A DNA stretch of 64,000 nt. It comes from Vanilla planifolia. Its lineage: Eukaryota > Streptophyta > Magnoliopsida > Asparagales > Orchidaceae. Made by a program: the position numbers and the translations under genes. Below are positions 27,601 through 33,600 of the stretch, piece after piece (within the stretch, counting starts at the first letter, position 1; the number at the start of each line of letters is the position of its first letter). The stretch is from positions 10,709,107 through 10,773,106 of the forward strand of contig CM043877.1 in assembly GCA_023846275.1 (NCBI GenBank), given 5' to 3'. The notes under the pieces are model-generated. The model was not told where the DNA came from and did not search any database. It saw only the letters and a program-made list of their open reading frames with translations.

Positions 27601-30600
27601 TTCTGTCCTCAGTGGTTTCAAAATGCAAGCAGAAGCATCCCGCAGAGAGATCAAGGATCCTAAAATTCTTTAGGTGCCCCCACCGTCGCATGAGCAGACG
27701 GGCGATCACATGGAATGGCAGAGAGTTGCCGAACACACGACCAACTAGGTCATGCTGGTGAAAATCCCTGCGGCGCATAGAGGCCTCCGCAGACATGATA
27801 ATAGCATCATCAACCAAATAGCTAGGCGTAGACGCAACTCTGTCTTTGATGTCAATAAGGGCAAGCCGAACAAGAGACAAGGCGCCACCCCTGGATGCAT
27901 TGTTGTTGGTAGTGAGCGCATCCTTAAAACTGACCTTAGGCATAGTCTCAGCTTTGTTGACCACATCATTGACAGCATCCTGTCTCTGGGTAGCAGCATC
28001 ATGCACGTCGAATTCATCGCTGGATTGCATAGGCATATCACGGCAGGGATCACTCGCACAACCAAGCGGCATCACCATAACATCTTCATCGCACACCTCC
28101 TTACATGACTTACCGCACGCCCCATCACGCACCACATCATGTGCAGGGCCCGCATCGCCAAATAACACATTACTCCCACCCAAGGTCACAACCTCAGCAA
28201 CATGTGTAGACTCCCCTTCGTCACGGCAGGATGCAGCAACCCTACTCATTGTCGCAGCATTGCTAGAACATTCACCTGAATCAGTAGACATATCAATCTT
28301 TCCATCGCTTCCTTCTGCAACACAAGCATCGCAGCCATCATTGTGTACATCAACTCGTGCAGGAGAACTACTCACACCATGCTTAGGTTTCTTATTGCTT
28401 TTCTTTGCTTTTGTTCCTGCCATAACCGTAGAGAGCGCAGAGAAGGATCACACACAGCCAGCAGCAGCTCAATGCACCACACAAACAGCTCAGTTCATCA
28501 CAGACAACAACAGCAGCAGCAACGCACGCCAAACACCTATGCGCGCGCGCGCATAAAAGAAACAACCGTAAACCGAATTTTGAACGAAAGTGGTAACGTA
28601 TTCTGCGAGGCACCCAAGGGTTTAAAAACTGCACCAGCACCACCGCGTGCACCGAAGATGTGCCAGAAAGTTCAAAATTTGAATTTTCAAACTTCCGCGC
28701 ACATATCGCCTTCCGCGTTGCGATGCGCCGTGCGCATGAAACAGTAAAAACCTGTAGCCGCTGCAACTGCTCAGCCTCCAACGAAGAAATTACGCGCGCG
28801 CCTCAGAAGAACACCTTCACCACAAAAGACACTCATTCATAGACAAAAAGACGACCTTATTCAAGATGCTTTCACAAAAACAATAACGCAAAGGAACGAG
28901 TGCAACCATGTTCACTGAGTAAAGTACCTATTCATCCTCTCTCCAATCCTCAGCAACAAAGCGACTCTTCATTGACGTAACTAAGACTTGACTCTTGATC
29001 CATCCATCCTACCACCCATCAAAGCCAATTTGCCAAGAAATTTAGTGTAGCTAGCCATTAATGTAGAAAAAAACCATAGAAACATCAACAAAGAGACTTG
29101 TTCATTCACAATGGATCTTCTAAAAGGGCATCAATTGCTTAACAATATAATGCAACTGTTAATGCAAAAAAGAGATCCGGAAAAATTAAACAAAAGTTTA
29201 TTTAAGGCAAGAAAGAGAAAGCTCAATTGGGCAAAGTTTTCAAATAAGTTCTAGGGAGAATTAGAGAACACTTCAGGGCCGATTGGCACAATGCGATGCG
29301 ATTTCGTTTTGAGAGACTTTAATTCAAGTTATTGCGGGTATAAGGTGCTTTTGAATATCAATTTCACCATTAGGATAACTTGGCGATGTTCGAAGAGAAG
29401 ACAACATAGTTAGCATTGAAATGATACGGTTAGATGTGGAGGCGACATGGCCGGGAGCAATGGCAGCTCGGCCAAGCTCGCGGGTGGCTCAACCGGATGC
29501 AGATATGGTCCAACTAGACTCGAATGGGCATGTGAAGATGCATACATGGGTGCGTAGCAATCTTGGGAAGGCTCAAGCCAACGTGGGTAGGCACAACTAG
29601 TGGGTGTTAGCTCAAGGAGGCACGGTTTGGCTTGGGTAGGCACAAGTCAATGCAAAGACGTAGTAGGTCAAAGTGGGTCAACATGTGTAGGCACAGCTTG
29701 AAGCTGGTCAACACGAATGGCACATGTCAGCATGAGTCGTTCAAGTCGGCACTGTTGGTGCATGTCAAAGTGTGTTGAAGTGTGTCGGCATTGGTCGACG
29801 CGGATCAACGTGGGCCGACACAATTCAATCAGTTTTCGAGTTCTCCTCGACCAATGCAAGGAGCATTTGAAAAGCTGCGATCAAGCTCTATGTTCTGAAA
29901 TCCCTAATAATCGATCGGGTGTTGTCGGCTCTCGAGGAGACAAGGGGGATTAAGCCTAAAGAGAAAGAGAAAAAACGAGCGACGGGGTTCGACAACTAGG
30001 AAAGTTGTGAAAATGCAGGATGGCTTCCGACAACAAAGAGAAGTCGGCCAAGGCTTTCAGTGAACTCAGGATTGCAAACAAGAGGATTCCTAACCTCATT
30101 GGAAGGTGGCTCGACATGCGATCTCTGACGACAACGGTGAAAGACTTCGGCCACACTACAAGGTCTTTCCAGAAGCTTTCTTTACTCTTCCCCCTCCCTA
30201 GCAATCGACGAAAATAGGGATCTTATAGTGGTGCTCAGCAAATAGCGCCAAAACCACATCAAATTCTCACTTCCCTTCTGTATTCAGGAATGGGGGATAT
30301 TCCCGGGGAACTTTGCGAAATGCGGTAGATCTACCCATTTTTATTATCATTATCATTATATATATGCTGTTTTTCTACTTCTTTAGCAACAAGAAATAAA
30401 AAAAAAAGTAAGTGTTACTTTAACAAGCATATACATTGTTGATCTTTCCAACTGAGGACCTTGTTCTCCATAAATGCATAACTTCACAAAAGTTAAAGAG
30501 TATTAAAAAGCTCAACCCAAAACTGAGGGTCCATAACCAATCAAAGATGTGTTTGACCCCAATTTATACACCTAGTGGACAAAAGGAAGCCAAATCAATT

Positions 30601-33600
30601 GGGGTTGCAACAACCTCAATGCTATCATCCATAGCTTTATATCCAACCTTTTTTCATATTACAAGAAATAAAATCCCTTTTCAACATTCTTATCCTCGAA
30701 CGCAAGCAAAATCTCAGAGTATCTTGCATGCCAGTTCCTAAACAATGACACTTAAAAAAAAATGTCCAATTATTGGATCAAATTTTAAGCTAACATGAAA
30801 TTTCTTTCTTTGTTTAAGGCTCCAAGCACAAAAAAAAGAATAAAGTTTTTTATTGAGATTACTCTTTATTGCGACTCACCCAAACTACTAAATCAAATAA
30901 TAGGTTGAGATTACTCTTTATTTTGCTCTCTAGCTTTAGCCTATATACCAAATGAAATCATGAGATGAGATTACTTACAGCCTTGATTGCAAGCTCTAGT
31001 CTTTGGATCAATTCATAGGTCAAGATTGCCCCCTTTGTCCCAAAGTTCGACCCCAACTATCGAATCAAGTTGTAAGTCGTGATTATTCCTTGCCTTGGCC
31101 ATGGGCTCAGTTAGAACTATCAAATAAAATCATATGTCAACAACACTCATTAACTTGGCCATAGGCTCCAAGCCCAAATTATTGAATTAGTCTTTGAACC
31201 CAAATACTCAATACCTTGATCTTGGGTTTTGGCCCCAACCATGAAATCAAATCGTAGGATGAGACTATTCCCTACCATGATCTGGAGCTCTAACACAATT
31301 ATTCAATCAAGTCATAACTGAGATTACTCCCTCAATTGATCCTAGTAGGTTTTAACCCCAAATAACAAATTAAGTCATAAGTCAAAATTACTCTCTCCCT
31401 GAGTCCCTTATCATTATGCTAACATCGAAATCAATTAATTGGCCAATTGGCCAAATATCCTACCATTTTAGACCCCACAAAAGAATCAAACTTAGCAAGA
31501 CTATCCTGGGTTAAGCCCTTTTACATAAACCTATGTTCACAATTTATCAAAACTTAAAACCAATAAGGCAAAGACAAAGAGAGGACAAAAGATATATCTT
31601 CCTAAAAGTTAGGCCTACTCTAATAAGGATGTCACCTCTTTTCAATTGAGCACACTTCACATCTCCAAGAGTTTTGTTGGCTCCAATTCTTAATGCTCTT
31701 AAAATGACAATAAGTAGTGTTCAACTTTTGCTTAGATTCAATGTGAGTGGCACACATCTTATTCCTAAACCTTAACACCCTTAACGACTCGTGTCCATTC
31801 ATCAAAATTGCTCTTCTTCAACGAAAAGACCACCAACCCTGGGCTCTAACAACATCAAAACTTGTCCACACCTCCATCTACTTCACTTCCTCGACATGAG
31901 CTTCAAAAACCCTTCTGTCGTCTTGGAAAAGCCCACCTCCCTCTCGTGATCACCTATTCCATAACCACCAACCTCTGCATCTCACAACTCCATGAAAGAT
32001 GGCCACCAAACACCTTTTGAACACATCATCGAGCCTAGTAAAAGCCAGAAAGTAATATCCAGAGCCCAAATATAGCATCAAGATCCATCCCTTTATAAGA
32101 TTGTTCATTTTCGAGGAGGCCCAACAAGCGAAAGAGAATCGATAACTCCCCAACCCCCCACATGGCTTCAAAACATTTGTTCAATGGAATCTTAATAAGG
32201 CATTGCAACATGCACCTTCTAGAAATAAGCATCCAATAGCATCCCCAGTAGGCTTCTTCTCACAAAATTACAAGAGAAGACATTTTAGTGCAACTTCTCT
32301 TTAGACGACCAACTTCTCTTACCCAGAAGGTGAACAGTAAGCAAGGGCAACAAGTAGACGAAGCGAAGGGATAAAGACCACAAAGAAAGCCAAGTGGAAT
32401 TCAATTATGTCAAAGACCCACTTTTATAGGAAAGGAATACCAACAGTTGCACGTTATAGAAGGGATTTTTCAAAATTTAAATTTAAAGCGTCGTGGTCCA
32501 ATTCAAGTTGTGTCAAATGAATCAGTTTTCCAATCCACTAATAGAAGCACAAAGGTATCAAAACTCTTCAAACCACAAGAATAATAAAAATGTTGAGGGT
32601 AGAATGATGAGTAAAATTTGACTAATAAAAGAATTATGCCACTAGTAAGACATGAATCAACTCAAAATACAATTCCACCACAAACCAATGTCACTACTCA
32701 ATTTTGCAACTAACACGTGAGACAATGAGAATTTCCCCCAAGTTAAAATGGCTAAACATGTGCTCCATGCCTTGTATCAACAATAACAATTGCTAATAAA
32801 GGCAAAGAAAGTGGTTCAATTGTTCGTGGAATAAATGTAATCAATACAAATACTAGAGCCATTGAATACCACAACCTACAATCCAACCATAACCCTCGCT
32901 TTGTTCGCTACCCGAGAGTATTGTATTAGCATCCAATAGACAAAAGAATATAAATGAAAAGGGGAGGAACCATTCTAAGTCACAAAAGTAACAACTTCCA
33001 ACTCAACTATTCACACTCTCAATTCACTAAAGACTAGTTTCTTCGACCTTCATAAGAACCCCACTTGTCAAAACTTCTTAGAAAGGCTAGAAAGTGCTTA
33101 ATCCATTGAACAAGCCTTTTTCATAAATGACTCATTTCCCTAGCAATCCAAAAGCTAGGCATTTCTACAAACTCCAAAATGGAAGCACATGTTGCTACAT
33201 TTCCTCCCAAGCCTTTGCTTTTACATATTCTTTTCCCCCCACCTTGCATCCCTTATAACATAAAATTAATTTTTAATGGGCATGATTCATGTTTTATTCA
33301 TAGCATTTTTCAACTATGAAACCAATAATTGATCTCACTTTTTGTTGTGTAACAATTTGATCATTTATTATTCAAACTCATTATGAATCTTGCATAATAA
33401 ACATCGCTCAGCCTTTACATTTATATATATTTGAATGATTGATACCCTTTAGATTATGTTTGGCTTATCTAATAGGCATAAACGGTGAGGACTCTTCACA
33501 TTTGGAAATGTTATAACATTTCTTAGATAAAAGGATAACCATATTGTAACAACATGGTCTTTACAATATTGCAAAAGTATCATAACAAAGTGATCAAGAA

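Larger units (their letters stand above)
21915..28865 (-). mobile_element. L1-type LINE (non-LTR retrotransposon), nearly full length, disabled
   Basis: Minus-strand element with ORF1 (28423 to about 26455), a 237-bp spacer, ORF2 (26217 to about 22134), a GC-rich 5' leader and a short 3' region. ORF2 order is APE endonuclease, reverse transcriptase, zf-RVT-like Cys/His region, RNase H, which is typical of plant L1 elements. GC content is much higher than the flanking intron, which delimits the insertion at roughly 22.0-28.83 kb. No clear poly(A) is visible. The bounds given use a weak candidate target duplication, the 9-mer atgctttca at 21906-21914 and 28866-28874, and are approximate. The element sits in intron 3 in the sense orientation of the host gene. 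ORF1 has one frameshift. ORF2 has at least three frameshifts and several in-frame stops. Confidence 0.92.

Noticed and set aside
22227..28842. Many long plus-strand open frames (for example 22227-23051, 23508-24179, 27846-28556)
   Set aside because: They lie opposite the GC-rich LINE ORFs, contain no recognisable domain and are explained as antisense shadows.
29285..29330. cagggccgattggcacaat, resembling the start of a hAT or PIF-type terminal inverted repeat
   Set aside because: No matching inverted copy or target duplication was found in the following several kilobases.
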